Shown: positions 15,701 to 29,967, counted from the first letter of the stretch. The stretch is 64,000 nt of DNA from Neelides folsomi (GCA_034687125.1 JAQGBZ010000005.1:558001-622000), one strand, 5' to 3'. The notes: generated by a model not told the origin, from the letters alone. Numbers and translations are program-made.

Positions 15701-17727
15701 TAGAAGCTGGAATCTGGAAAAATAATAAAAATCACTTGTTGAATTTATGATGGATTAAAAATATTTATATTAAATAATGATTACACTAAGTATTCCTAAT
15801 GTTAAAATCAAATCCCCACAAACATTAAATTTTTTCCACATGATGTAACATAAAAATGAGGAAATGAAAGGATGGTCCCAACTGCAACTTCCCACAACTA
15901 CAAGGATCAAAGATGCATTAATCTTCTTAACAAACATTTATGCCACTTAAACATGAGATGACAAACGTATGTGCATTGCATACATATAGAGTATTACATG
16001 ATATGAAATGCATTTAATTCTGCCCGCTTTTCACCAATCCCTGATGCTCAATATCAAAGAGATTTCAAGCACTAAAATCTCTGCTCCTCTCATCTAACGA
16101 TAAGTATGAATGTTGGTACAATAGGTATGGTATACACGTAATATAAACGGGGGAAAATACTTATGTTTTCATTGTTTGGAAAATTTTGGAAAAGCTGTGA
16201 CTCACATTGAGATCCAACGTGTGTTTCACATTCTCCTTTTGTGTTTTGAGTTAAATCAAATTTTGACCATGAGCTTATTAAAACCTCTCAACTCCTCCAA
16301 CAAATGAAAGCTCTGTGTTTCAAATACATTTTCATCTTGCGCTCTCTCAAATGAGTCATGGGAAATGCGAAAGGGAGAATTTGAAGCTTATTGGCAGTGG
16401 TGGGAGATTTTCTTTTGAATCTCAACTCTCATATGAATTAATACCAGGAGGGAATTTAATAATACAATATATCCTAGTTCTCTTCATATTATGTAAGTAT
16501 CTGTATACCCTTCAAGGAATAAGATCAAATGGGCCTTAATGGACCATGGTATACATGATCGATAAATTAGTCATATGATCCTTTTGGTAAACTTGTTGTT
16601 CCTCTTTCAAAGATCCCCATTCAATTCAATGGGATGCAAAAACATTCTCATTTCTCATGGAGGATCCCTTGGACTTCCCATTAGGTCTGTAGCTTCAGTA
16701 CGGAGTCCAAAAGTGGCATATTTATCATCTCCCATTATCATTTGATGCAATATGAAAAGTGTCGGAACTCGAAGAGAAGAGTCGGAATGGACAATGTGCG
16801 TTTCACAATAATACACGCAGTTGGAATCTCTCCACTCCCCCTTTTACCGGCCGGTACATATTAAATTTTTAACGAGTGGAAGGAACCGGTTGAGTAGACA
16901 AACGTCGAGTGTTTTGAGCGTCCCCGGGTTTCCCTTTCCCTTTTACGATCTCATATAATATGACCAAGAATACCTTCCCTATACAATTATCCTCTCATTT
17001 TATCAATAAATTGATAGCATGACTTTCCAACCAAACTCCCGAGCACAAATGCGACAGAGTTTTCGACAGCTGCAGCTTTGCAAAAACATTGAATGGAAAT
17101 ATGAAATTCGCGAATTGAATTTAAGCTCTTGTCCCTTCGGGGTTTCGTGGCTCGACAATAAATATTATTAACAATGGAGAGAAAAGAGATCTGTCCCTGT
17201 AGGAAAGAAATAGTTTGGGATTGAATAGAGGATTCTTAGATCTTCGCACCCTGACGCGGTAAGCCCTAGACATAAAAGCGAGGATTCGGGTTAAACTCAT
17301 TGAGGGGAACCTCCCTATACTTCTTTTCATTAATAATTCGGCTGGAAACGGCGAAGTCTCCTCTTTCATAAGACGCACAATAAGAATTGATGGAGAACAT
17401 AAAACCTGGGCCGTCCTTATAACAAGATTTCCCTCCTGACTCCCTGCCTCTTGCCAAAATATCCTTAGTTTATTCCGACGATGGTGATCGGAATCAAATG
17501 GGAATTCGAATTAGACACGGAGGAGGGGTGGGAGAAGTCAAAGGAAGATCCGATGAACCGAAACTCGATCTTCAAAGAGGACGCGATTCCCAAAGGTAAC
17601 AAAGTTTCATCAGGGATGGATCAGCTTGAAAAACATCCTAATCATATAGAAACCTACCTTGTATAAACTCCCCAATAATCCAATATAAGATATTTCCAAT
17701 TTATATTATACTTTCAACCTTGTATAA

Positions 17728-17800
17728 TACGATATATCGTACAATACATTCAATATATCGCCAAATTTATAATATCGATATTTTATAATTTATTTGGCGA
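17728..17800. repeat. cluster of nested palindromes
   Basis: A perfect 14-bp palindrome, tacgatatatcgta, lies at 17728-17741. It is followed by a hairpin whose arms tcgccaaat (17758-17766) and atttggcga (17792-17800) are exact reverse complements. Inside that loop sits a second perfect palindrome, aatatcgatatt (17771-17782). The surrounding 400 bases are very AT-rich. This may be the remains of a terminal-inverted-repeat element or a cruciform-forming site; the function is unknown. Confidence 0.7.
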
Positions 17801-19855
17801 AACGATTTTACATTGTATCATTGTTAATAAAGATAACTTTAAATGTCCCAAAAAACTCAATTTATCTTGTGTTATCTTTAACAAAATTATATCAAATCAA
17901 AAAACCGATACAATACCTAAATACCTTCATACAATTCTCGATCTACAAAAAATATTACAAAATTATACATTGTAAATTTCCTAAATACCAAAAAGAACGA
18001 AGAATTGCCCAAGATGAAAGAAAAAAGAGTTTTTCAGACAAAGAAATAAGAGAAATGGTGTAGTATTAGATATATGATAGTGCTATTTCACTCCTAGGAT
18101 TTTCTTTCTTTCCGACAATTCCATTACTTTCAATTGAGCTTCAAATTTATTGGATTCGTTTCATAATACCTCTCATATTGTTTTGTTATGATCTTCCTCC
18201 ACCATTATGGTTTATGCCCTGTGACTCACTTGGGTTATAGCAGGGAGTCCGGCGTAAAAAGAATTCATTCCTCTTGGTCGCCCTTTACGGTAACGGTGAG
18301 ACGATTCGGGCACGAGCTCACGGCTGACCGTTTCACAGAACACAACTTCCCCCTCAAATGTGGAACGAGAGGAAACAATGGGAAATAAACCCGATGGGAG
18401 ATTGTACACAAACGAGGAACTTCACTATACACAACAACTCACTGTACAAACTCCGACTGTTGAACCTCATGCAGAATTGAAAAGACCTCAGTGGACCACT
18501 ACGGGGAATTCTCTCGGGAGGGAGGAAAGCTCTTTAGAGTTTTGTCCACTTGAAATCAATTTGCAAATGAGATTTCCTTCCCTTCATTTTTAAAGACCCC
18601 TTTCTATTGAGAGTGAGGTGAATGGGCGCAGAGAGACAATGAGACAGAGGAAGTGTCTCTTATTCCCAATTCCCTGAATACACATCCACACACGGCCCCC
18701 TCACACACACACTCGAAGAGGGAACTGTATTAAAATTGAACATATCGTTCAAATATTTGCAATCATGACACACTTTCATATTCCTTTTCAGTTTATAAAA
18801 GATAAAAAAGTGAATTTTACAAGTTTCGATATCGCGAAATTTATTTGATTTTGTACATTTAGTCAATGAATGTTCTAATCTTGGAAAATTCACTTTATAA
18901 CCAAACAATCAACTCCATATTGGTATTGGAAATTATATATTTGCCAATTTTGTATAGAAAATTTAATCTGACTACCCAAGTACCTCAAAAGTAATCATTT
19001 GCCGATTTATCAATTAATGTGTATTTAGTCCTGTTTGTTTTCTTTGCTATTGTAGTTTATAAAAGGTTCGACAATTGGTAAATAGTTATTAGTAAATGAT
19101 AAAATCTTCTTGTATTGGCAAATAAATGATATTTACTTTATTTACAGCCCAACAGGTAAGGACAGGATTGAAGAAAACGTTTGAAAGAATGCTCTCATAT
19201 TTATATGATGTAAAAATAGGGCAAATATTTGAGAAATTCCGAAATTTGAAAATAGTTTTCTTCAATATGTTCTTTTATGCTTTGGAGGACATTTTTAGTT
19301 CGTCGTAGGATTGAAAGTAAAAAAGGGAGCTCAAACTTTCGAACAAAGTTAAAGAAGAAAGTTAGCGGTGAGAGAAAGAGAGATGGAAAGGGATAAAAAT
19401 AAATCCTCATAAAGATTCCAATCAGACTTGAAATTTGAAATGAGATCCGGAGAAAGGTTTTTTACAATACGAGATTCAATTTCCGCTTTATACACTGACT
19501 GCACTGTCCAGTTCTTATAGTTAAAAAATATATCTAGAAGAGAATGTAGTGAGGCTTAAGGCGGAATCCTCGATTAGCCATGAAACTCCTCAGTGGTGGT
19601 CAAGCGAAGGTTTTCTTAAGTGTTTCTCCATGTTCTTCTCTGTCTCGGCCATCAGTCGAATGAGTCTCATCCGCTCACACCAATTCAACCTTTCTTTCCT
19701 CTACATTTTACGCACCCGGAAAATCTCCTAACGCCTCAAATTTCCGTCTCAAAAAAGGAAATGATAGAAGCGGTGAGTAAAAAGAAAAGAATCGATATGA
19801 AATCCGAGACACAAAATCCAATCTCCAATTGTACATGTCCGGATACGTATGTAAT
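17801..19855. other. gene desert: no gene recognised
   Basis: No coding region is supported. The patch 18240-18340 is CpG-richer than its neighbourhood. The rest is ordinary AT-rich sequence with short open frames of no recognisable family. Confidence 0.6.
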
Positions 19856-20459
19856 GTACAAGGTGGGTGAGACTTAACTGACTATTTATTTAAATCAATA
19901 ATAACTTTTAAATGACTCATGATTAAAATCTTTTGATGTGGGGGATAGATGGAGATTATAAGACATTAGAATTAAGCAAACTATAAGCTAAATTGCTTAA
20001 ACTATTAATAAACGACGGACACTTTCTCAAGAGAATTATTTCTTTTCTCGTTTCTCTGGGAGAAGGCCGGAGGGAAGGGAAAGGCGGGAGGGAGGGGAGG
20101 CTGGTCATGATGCGGCGTGTTTTGTTTATTCCAATACCTCATTTGGACTATGTTCTTTTCTCGGGTGAACTCCTTAATTGTCAATAACTTTTAATCTTTG
20201 ACGAGGGGGCTGTGATTTGACACATATGTAATATCTCAATAATGAAAACGAGAGGAAAAGAAACGAGAAAAATAAATATAATTCTCTTGAGAAAGTGACT
20301 GTCGTTTATTAATGATTTAAGCAATTCAGCTTATAGTTTGCATAATAGTAATGTCTTATATTCTCCATCGTTCCCCCACTTCAAAAGATTTTAATCGTGA
20401 GTCATAAAAAAGTTATTATTGATTTTAATAAATAGTCAGCTAAGTCTGACCTTGTATAT
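19856..20459. repeat. large imperfect inverted repeat (foldback)
   Basis: The left arm at about 19856-20056 and the right arm at about 20260-20459 are reverse complements over roughly 200 bases, with about nine in ten positions matching and only small gaps. The pairing can be followed from the 'tgtacaagg' end through 'ataaacgac' to 'tctcgtttc' at the inner end. Weaker pairing continues about ten bases outside the arms. The roughly 200-bp centre (20057-20259) is unpaired, contains a G-rich run (about 20066-20100) and has no recognisable gene. The structure fits a foldback element or MITE, or an inverted duplication that would give a long hairpin RNA if transcribed. No transposase is encoded. 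Confidence 0.85.
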
Positions 20460-23400
20460 TCGTATACTCTTGGTTATTGCGGATATTATTGGACCTTTTA
20501 TGCAACAAGCACTGCGTAAAAATTTTATGTTATGTTTCCGCTTTTACCTGTAAAACTTTCATTTATATAGTAAACCCATTTCTAAACTTGAAACTTTTTC
20601 AGTACTACCGATATATGAAGTTATTTTTATATTTAGAGATGTATTTCTTATATATATACTGTATATATTATTTTAGTTTGTATTTATTATAGTTGGATAT
20701 ATTTGTATTACTTAAATAGGTTAGAAATACCTGTGTGTATATTTCCTTAAATAGTAAATATATTTATGCTATATGTTCGACTACATACAGTTGATTTACT
20801 ACTCCAACAACAAGGAAAAAGACTTTTGTGGAAAAATATCCCAGAGTTTGAAGTTTCCTTTCTTAAGATTTCTTTGGCTATTATTTGGAGTTTCTATCTT
20901 GTTTGAGTTGAAAAGTCTCTTCTTCTACGTGTCCTTCCACATCACTCCTGAGTAACAAAATCCAAAGTACTCAAAGAGCAAACTAGTGTCTGCTCAGAAA
21001 GTCAAGTCAAGAATCCATGGATAAAAGATGGGCCTGTCCAAGTGTGCAAGTCCAAAGAATAAAATTTTAATTATGGCAATTCCCCTTTGAACTTAAATAT
21101 TCAATTTTAAAAACAATTCTAATATCTTTTAATTTTTATTTGTAAACTAGGTATGTAATATATTCGAAGATATTTACAATTACTGATTATGTTCAGTGAA
21201 TATTAATTTAAAGTACAGATATTTAATAAATATCTTAAATGAATAGATAAAGGTTAAAATTGCTAGTTTGAGGATCATGAACATGTCGTCTGAATGACAT
21301 TAAAGTGAGATTTCATTCTAAAGCTTCCAAGAGTGAGGACCTCGAGATAAACCCTTACATTTTCTCTTCATATTTACACGTCTCCCTATCTCATCCTTCT
21401 CGGTTGAACTGCAGAAAATCCAAGAGTCATTAGGCGCCGTCTCGAATCCCCCAACTTCTTTTTATCTTGCTCACTCTATTTGCAAGTTCGTAATGAGCCT
21501 CATCCTCTCACTCCCTTCACTATCACCCAACTCATTTTTCTCTTTACTTATCTCCACAATTATCAAATTGTCATTCAAATTCACCACAACCAAAAGGAAT
21601 TAAAATTCGCAACGCCTCAAAAGCTTAATTCGTAATCTCGATTACTGGAAGATTTTACGCCTTGGAGAATATGCGTGTGGTTATGAATTACTATTTGAAA
21701 ATCTTTAAATTGATTCTTAATACCTCCAAGAAGCAATAAAAGGATAAAAAGCGCAAATGGGCGAATTAAGTACAAAAGTAGCATTGTGCGAAGATAAGCT
21801 TTAATAAACTTCCATTTAGAGAAGGAAAGAAGATGGAGGCGAGCAAAGGATGAATATTCAGAAGTAGATTTGGGAAAAGTTTTAATCTTCCGAAAAATGT
21901 TTTCTTTCGTGTCTCTCTCTCCGGCCCCTTCATCATTGTCATCATTTGCTCAGGATAAGTTCCCCTTCCTCGGAAATCCAACTTTTCATTTTATCAGATT
22001 GGATTCATAATTCTAACTTTTAATTAGTCTTGGAAAGAGAGGATAATTGGGAATTGAATTATTAAAGGCGGATTCGTCGAGGGAGTCTCATCCTTTTCCA
22101 TTTAGAAGTGTGTTTGTAAGAATGGGTGATGGATCGGAGCCATATGTCTCAGCGTAATTAGAGCTCCCGATCCTTTGTCATTAGAGGAAAAGGAAAAGAG
22201 CGGAGCGAAATACTTCGCACCATATTACAGATTCCCCCTATAATTAGCCGACTCAAAGAATACCTTATTCCCAATTCTTCCATAAGGAAAATGGAAGAAT
22301 TCCTCGCACCCACTCACTCATATGTCGAGGGCGTGGTTCCCTTTACACTCATTTAAAAGGAACCAAATCGACTTGATTCTGAAACTCAAAATACCTCAAC
22401 CTCCTGCATCTCATCTGAGCCCAACTCCAGCCCCCTCGCTCCAAAAGATTGTCCAGAGAAACATTGGCTCCGAAATCCGAATCTTTCCTCGAAGGACCAT
22501 TTGCATTTATTTCCCACTTTGAGAGAAATTTCCACATGGTGGTTTCAACCACACACATCGGTTCGGCCTCCACACGACCATGGAATACCCATTACTTATG
22601 TACTATGTAGTTATATGCTTGTAAGCGGAGAAGGTCAGCCGAAACGTCGAGTCACATACACATGAACAAGCTCCCTTACTCGGTTCGACTAAAATAATGT
22701 GAGATGAGGGTTGAGGTTGAGCCTTAAGCCTCAAATCAATTTCCCTCACTCACTTTCCTAAACAAACTGGGATTAAAGGCTTTCTACTCTCTGTCTCCCT
22801 TCGTGTCTAAAAAGGAGGTTCTCCATTTGTCTCTTTACCCCTTTCGACTCCTCGGTCAAAGACATCAATTCCGGAGAGTGCAGATTCCCAAATAAGTAAC
22901 GGAAGGGACAGGAGGAAGAAGTGACCTACAGGACATTGAGAGGGATTGAAAGAAGATCCCTTCAACCAGAGGGAAGACACATGTACCATACACACAGGGA
23001 ACATATAAATATTCCCTGTGTATCATACATACCATACTTATGTATGTACTACATTATACTTCACATCAGTGATATCAGTATGAGAGTATATTGTATAAAA
23101 GTAAAAGTTTGGTGTATTGAATATGATCCTATTGGCATATCCCTTGGTGTCATTTGCCACCAAGGCAGTTGCGACGTGTATTTTGACACAGCCCCCCACA
23201 CGCCCAGCGATTCCATAGAGAAAGGAAATAATGGTTCGTGTCAACTTGGGAGATTCGTTTCATTGAAAAAGAAGATCAGAGGATTCCTTCACCCTTTTCA
23301 TCCCTCACTCGCACCCACCTCTTGAGGTCAAAGAATAACCTAAGAGGATCAATGGAGGAATCAACTAGAAAGGTTTCTTTCATCTTCAAATAGCCCAGTT

Positions 23401-26400
23401 AAATGTGCCCTATATGTAAAATCCCCATTAAGTTCTCCTCCATTCAATTCATTTCGAGAGGTGATTCCTCACTTCCTCCGCCATTGTCATCTTTGTCAAA
23501 GAAAATTAATCCTAATGGCTAAACTTCGCTTCAATCTCTGACTTCAAGGACCATTCTTCAATTCCCCATTATTTAACTTCCACATTATTCAATTTGGCAA
23601 GAAAGAAATCTTTCGCATGGATCTCAAACTCTAATTCAATATATTTAAACTATTCAAACATTTCATATAAGGAAAGTTGGTTAGAAGAGAATCGAAAGAA
23701 GAAAAGTAAATGTGGAGTATTTATAGGATGAAAAGTGCGTAGAGGAATTCGAGCTCTCTAAAAAATGTGCAAAGCTATGTAGAAACCAGTGAATAAATCA
23801 TAATTTTCAAACATCCATGGAGCGATGAAGACTGGGGAAATTCTTGTTTGGATGAGTAGACGCGAAGGAAAATATTGGATCTTTGGACTGGAGTCATTAT
23901 ACAATATGCATGGGGATCTGAGCATAAAGTAAATTACTGGAGAAGTGAAGCGAAGAGTAGATTTATGTATGAATGTTTTTCGCCCAACTCTTCGTCCCCT
24001 TCTTCAACCCCGACGACGAATCTTTCTTAACTATTCATTCCTTCCCAAAGTCTCGACTACAAGTTGAACATGAATGGACAAAGTTTTGGATTTGGTTCCA
24101 TGGGTCTTTTCCTCAAAGACCTCCCCATCAAACTCGCCTTTGCGAAATTCTAAGGCGCAAAGGCTCCTCGGTTTAAACTTGAGTTGTTCTATAAAGCACG
24201 TTTTCTTTAGCGCCCTTTGAGGGCGAGGGAAGGAACTCCTTAAGAGAGGCATTGAGGAAAACTTCCCTTCGCCCTCCTCAATCTTATTCTATTATGTAAA
24301 CCTATTACTTTACTACTTAGGGCATAATGGAAGGGTGAACTTTCTCCAAAGTCAAGTTACAAAGCGGCTTAAACCTCGGCCTTTAAGAGTAATAAGCATA
24401 TTAGATATAAAAAGACTCAAATGGGGGAACAAAGAAGTTGAAAAGAGTTGAGAATAATCCTTCAACTTACATACAGTAGCCGAGGGATTTGAAATCCGGA
24501 TTATTGTATTGTATTTATATTCACCTATCCAGTCAATGCAGTAAAAGTGGATGACAATCAATCCACAGTTCCTGTTCTAGCTTTATTCAAGTGGAGATTC
24601 TGAATATAATAAATACAGAGATTTGGAATGTGTTCTCCATGGGGAGATCCAGTTACTCTTTCGCCCGCACCTAATCGAGGTAACTGGAAGGAAATCGAGC
24701 AATAAATTCAGCTTTGGCTTAAAATTCAATGTGTCTCCTCCACCGAAGGTAAAAGGGCTCGGGAACCGAGGAATGGAAATCGGATTAACGACTTCCTATA
24801 TAAAGCATATGCCATAGAAGTCAGACTCCCCTCTTAAATGCCTGCTTTGTATAAATGCATCCTAAAATATATAATTTATAAATTCGACTTAATGCCCTAC
24901 TACCCAATATTAATACACAGCACAACAATATGGAATGAGAAATATGAACAATGGAACTAAAATTCGAAGTATACTATTTCGCCGAGATATTCACATATAA
25001 GAATAGGATTAGAATATCCAGAAAATCCTAACATGTAAGAGATACAGATGTAGAATGAAATATTTAAATGGTAAAAATAAAATAATCTAGCGTGAAGTTT
25101 TCGGGGAAATGGTCCCATTCTGGTAAATGTCATAATGGATTCATTTCCATGCGGAGAAAATAGGATTTTGTCAAATCTCAATTCGTCTCCGTCGTGAGTC
25201 GGATCTCCCCCCATTTATTCGGAGATGAAAAATGAGGTATTTATGAAGGAGGAGTTTAATTTCCTCCACCTGTATCCTCTTTCCCTTATCAGGGCGGTTA
25301 AGGATGAGCTATGCTTGGGGACAAGGCTAAAGGTGCCCTATTTATTCATCACACTTGACAGCCTCGGATTGCCTCTCCCCCATCTTACAATGAAGGGAAA
25401 CACAATGAAGGCGAGAGAACATAAATCTTCATTCTCACTCCAATTGGTTCTCTTTTTACTTGATCTTATTTTATTAATAAAACTCCAGGCGCGTTTCTGT
25501 TGCACTTTGACCATCCAAATGTCTAGCAATTCGCACATCACCACAGAACGTTCGGACAATTCTAATCATCACACTTTATCAATGAATGAAATGTGTTGTG
25601 CGAGCATGTCGGGAATGATAATTTCTTTCTTATCAATAAATAAAAACTGATTGTCCAATAAAATATCATAATTAAATTCCAATGAACAATTAATCCAAAA
25701 ATTATAAAGTTTAATTAGATCATAAATCGTAAAAAGGCCTCAGGCGACAGAAAATGAATGAGAATATTACTACTTGTATATAAATATTCATTTCATGCGT
25801 CGAATCAAGATCTTTTCCCTTCGCGAAATTGCAATCTTTCATCTGAGATTGAAATCTATCATTTGCAATTCCTCGTCTCCCCGTCTAGACGCCCTCATCT
25901 GCATATATTTCAAGCCCAGATCTATGAAATATAAAAATCATGCGGCTCCAGGGAAAAGCCATGGATTGGCCATTATACGAAATCAGCATGGCTATATTTT
26001 TGCCTTGAGCAAATCATCCTCATTCCAATTTAATTAGAGTTAGTTTGGTAAATGAAGGGTCGTGTCAAACAATTTATATTATATATACTTTTTACATATC
26101 AAGATTAAATTTCATATGGCGCCTGTGTTATCGCTAAACTTGTAAAAGAGGGGAAATCTGTTCGGAGTGAAAAATATTTTGAAGTTTGAAAGAACAAGGG
26201 AAAGCCCTCGAGCAAATAATCCCGTTGTCAAGTTCAGCCATAGAGTACACGGACCAAAAAGGAAATTGAGAGTGAAACTTTGAGCTTGCTTGGATTCCGA
26301 AAGTTGAAAATGCTGAAAACTTTTAAAAGTCCTTGATTAGAACTAATGGAATCATATTTATTAGTTGTGTGAGAAGAACTCCAAATTTTCCCTACTTCCC

Positions 26401-29400
26401 CACTCTCAACACTTTCTAAGAAAAGTCCTCAACTCTGAATATTCTTCTTAATAACTCCTAAGCGAATTCTTATCTGGAGCTTTTCTTGATGCCTCCTGGC
26501 TCAAAGACCCCAACTATACTATTTCCAAGCGAAGGAGAAAAATATAGAAAAATGAGTCTCATTTGAAAGCTTCTGGGAATTATCCATTTCACAGTTTACT
26601 TCTCCTAACCACTCCGCCCCATAAAATGAGAGTGAGAGGGAAAAAACAACACACAAATATACACCGTATTAAATATACTAATTATATTCCCCCACTAAGG
26701 TTTTCTCGGGTATTAGATGATATAATATGGGCCTACATTTAAGTAAGTGGTTCACTTAGATATTTCGTTGAGCTCACATTAAAATCAACATTATTCTTTC
26801 AATTTTGCTCAAGATGGGGAAGAAAGTTTATAATATACTTAAATGAGGAGTGAGGAATTCTTGGGAATCAAAAGGAGTTAATTTATGAGTGTGATTTAAA
26901 CCTCGACATCTGTTTGGGTTAAGAAGCGTCCTGTGGGCTCATTCATTTCCCTCTTTGCATTTTTCTCTTTTTCCTTCTCGTAAAGTATCCGTAAGTTATG
27001 AGGCTCTCTCCGTCTCTAAGTGTGTTCAACTCCTCATCTAAATGTAAACACCACAAAGTTTTGAGGCCGAGACTCAAAGATAAATGTATTTATCTAATGT
27101 ATACTAAACCATACATTACATCCACAAGAGACTCTTCGTATAAATACATCTGAATATACCAATACATTTAACTATACTTGACCCTCTCACTTTCCATGTA
27201 CATTATCACTCTTACGTATTCCACACCAGTCATTTAAGTATTACGTTTTTGTTTTATATTATATAATGGGATATTTGTAAAGTGAGTTTGTCAAATATAG
27301 AAATTATATCCATATAGATGAGTTTCTCTCATATCTCGCCCTGCTCATAATCTAACCATTCCTTGTTAGAAGGTTTAAAGGTAAATATAATTTAAGGTTC
27401 GTCCAGGGGGACTGAGAAGAGGATAATCATATTCCTCACTCCGAATGAATTACGAACTTTGACTTTGTGTATGTTGGAGGTATCCTTATTGGATTTCGAG
27501 GCTCATAAGTTATGGAGAATCCACACAGTGCGAGTAAATGAGGTTCTCTGTTCTGGAGGCCGATTAGTAAAGCAGATACATCCTCAACATCATATGAGAG
27601 ATCTTCTTGCATTATGCATCATGCCCATCCAAAGGGTGAAGGTGAGAGGAGCCTTTGCCTTTTCATAATTCCCTGCTCCTCATTTTCATTCTCGGCCCAT
27701 CAAGTGAAATTATCAAGTGGAAATTGAAGAAGTGGAGAAAAGTCAAATGTCAAATGACCAATTTTTCTCTTTCGCTTCCCCTTATCTTAATTTCTCATTT
27801 AGATGAAGATAGCACAGTTTAAATTAAATTGTTTTATTATACAGATGTAAAAGGGAATGTAAAAGTCAAGCATTGTATTGACAATGGGTTAAAATGGATC
27901 CCCCACCAAGTCAACGTCCATTGCAAAGTGAAGGGTGAAACTCCAACAGTTGCCTTTTAGAAATGACAATAAAAGGCTCGATGCCGGCCGTCCGTCCATC
28001 ACCAGCCCAATTTCCCATAATGCTCTCATTGTACAATCTCCATATCCTTCCCTGATTCTCACAGTCATATTTGTATAAAACGAAACGTATGATTCTCCTC
28101 TTATCCATTAGTTAGGTCGAGTTAGCACACTCACATTTCCTGGGCCGGGAGAAAACAAAAGTCCACCCTTCAAGCCCTTCGACTCTTTTTAATGAGAAGT
28201 GGTGAGTGGGAAAGTTGAGTAGTGCAAACATAGGAACCCTTTTATGTTCCTCCTCATGCCTCGGGACCAACGAGAAATTCTACTTATTCACATATTGAAT
28301 TCAAACCCTTGATTTCATTCTCTCACACAGGGTCCAAAAACTTCAATATTCATATAACCAAAGTATAGAGATATGAGTTGGTTATGCTAATCATAAATGG
28401 CTCATTCGTCATTCTGGAATAATCGAGAAGGAAGAAATCCCTCACATGCATATTATTGATACCACACATAAGATTAAAAAATCTGCTGTATCTGTATGTA
28501 TATGATTATACACAACTCACGTAGTTGATGAACCTAGTCCGTAATTTACATAAACGTTATATGAAATGAATCCTTTATGATTTAAATTTTGAATGAACTC
28601 TTCATATTGACAAGCTGGAACGGGGATATAATTTTACATGGTAAAAGTCTTTAGCTATTGACTCTTCCTTTCATTTCCTATATGTGGGAACGAGATCAGG
28701 GAGCATAAAATTGCATTTGCTCTTACCCTAATTCCCAAACACCAAAGGAAATGAAGGGATGAGTCAGAGTTTAAAATCCCCTTTATTCTCATTGTCTCTC
28801 CCCCTGAAGTCGGGAAAGCAATAAGAGGAGCTCTGTCAAATCTCATAATATGAGAGTTGATGTCCTTCCTTTTAAACCTAAAGTGGAATGAATATCTTGA
28901 AAGAGTGCATCATCCTAATCATGATTCACTGACTCAATCCAAAGTCATCTAAATTCCCTTCATAAATATATTTCCCCACCCCTCCGGACAATGAATGTGG
29001 TAATGAAAACATGAGCTTATTTTCTTTTCATTTCTCCTCTATGGTACTTATAAATACGTATGATAGTACGATGATCCATTGTTGATCCGTTCCTTGAGGG
29101 CTGTAAGAAAAGGATTTGAGTTGTGTGGATTCCCTGGATTTCCGAACAATTCCACTTGGTTATCGGAGGGAACTGGTAGTGGTTCACCCACTGATTTAAT
29201 ACTCCGTTTCCCTTTAGAACCCGAATGGGAAGAGAATGAGCCAAACGACGTACGGAGGGAGAAAACCATGTGCGGGAAAAAATCACTCAATCTCTCTCCA
29301 CGAGAGGAACGTGGAGAGAATTTCATCTTGAAATCAATCCTATTATATTATCCTTCCCCAGTTCCTCCCAAATACCAGGAGAAAAACCCCTTTTACATGC

Positions 29401-29967
29401 TCATATTAAGGAGAAATTGGGGAATTTTTTTGAATTTCTTTCGATTCTCTCGCTCTATTTTACACACAAGGACTTTTCCTCCTATTATGAACATTCACTA
29501 TGGAAGAAGGGTTTTGAACTGAAAAAGCACGACTGAAAAAAACTGTTCAAAAAACGACAAAAGTCAAAGGAAGGAAATGGAACCTTCCGTTCAAAAAACC
29601 GCAAGATTCGAACAAAACTTTTAAACGACATTTTTTCTCACTTCAAGATTCGCCCATCCTTCTATAACCATTATTGTTATTACTCTTAAACATCTCACAA
29701 TTCTCAAGGTGGTAATAAACAGAAAATATCCAGATATTTGAAATCTAATGGCGTATAGAATAGGTTTGTACCAAGCTGAGAATATAACGTCAATCTGCCT
29801 TTCATTTTACATAAGAATGGATAGGAAAAATGGAAGAAATAACTGTACAGCTATTTGAATATATTCTCCTATAAATTATCCTTTAAAAAGCTTTCTTCAC
29901 ATACTCGCAAATATTTCGTCAAATAGTCAATATATTTCCCATAAGCCATATATTTTATTTATGTAGT
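20460..29967. other. gene desert: no gene recognised
   Basis: No gene is supported. 20577-20770 is very AT-rich with TA-repeat character. The longest open frames (25225-25650, 141 codons; 29079-29522, 147 codons; 22921-23325, 134 codons, all on plus) show no domain, signal or family resemblance. A short hairpin at 22992-23021 is listed separately. Confidence 0.6.
22992..23021. repeat. 10-bp inverted repeat with 10-nt loop
   Basis: The arms acacagggaa (22992-23001) and ttccctgtgt (23012-23021) are exact reverse complements. The hairpin is too short to be a standard microRNA precursor, and the next bases outward pair only with a two-base offset. The role is unknown. Confidence 0.65.

Larger units (their letters stand above)
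1..17727. other. gene desert, first part: no gene recognised
   Basis: No protein-coding gene is supported here. Open frames reach about 130 codons (for example 9345-9734 on plus and 9458-9835 on minus), but they overlap each other on both strands, match no family I know and lack believable splice partners. The DNA is complex rather than simple-sequence, with many short purine- or pyrimidine-rich runs and scattered TAATTA-type AT cores. Two short inverted repeats (3007-3024, 5053-5076) are listed separately, and 9420-9720 is richer in G, C and CpG than its surroundings. It could be intergenic regulatory DNA or an intron of a gene outside the window. Confidence 0.6.

Noticed and set aside
22992-23021. 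MicroRNA precursor at the short hairpin
   Set aside because: The stem is about 10 bp, far short of the roughly 22 bp plus lower stem needed, and no known microRNA seed sequence was seen.
22921-23325. 134-codon open frame on plus
   Set aside because: It runs through an inverted repeat and low-complexity tyrosine/isoleucine-rich text and has no recognisable domain.
25225-25650. 141-codon open frame on plus
   Set aside because: No family resemblance; a minus-strand frame (25338-25559) is open over the same DNA.
29079-29522. 147-codon open frame on plus, the longest in the window
   Set aside because: It overlaps open frames on the minus strand, has no domain, signal or splice partner, and is believable by chance in 64 kb.
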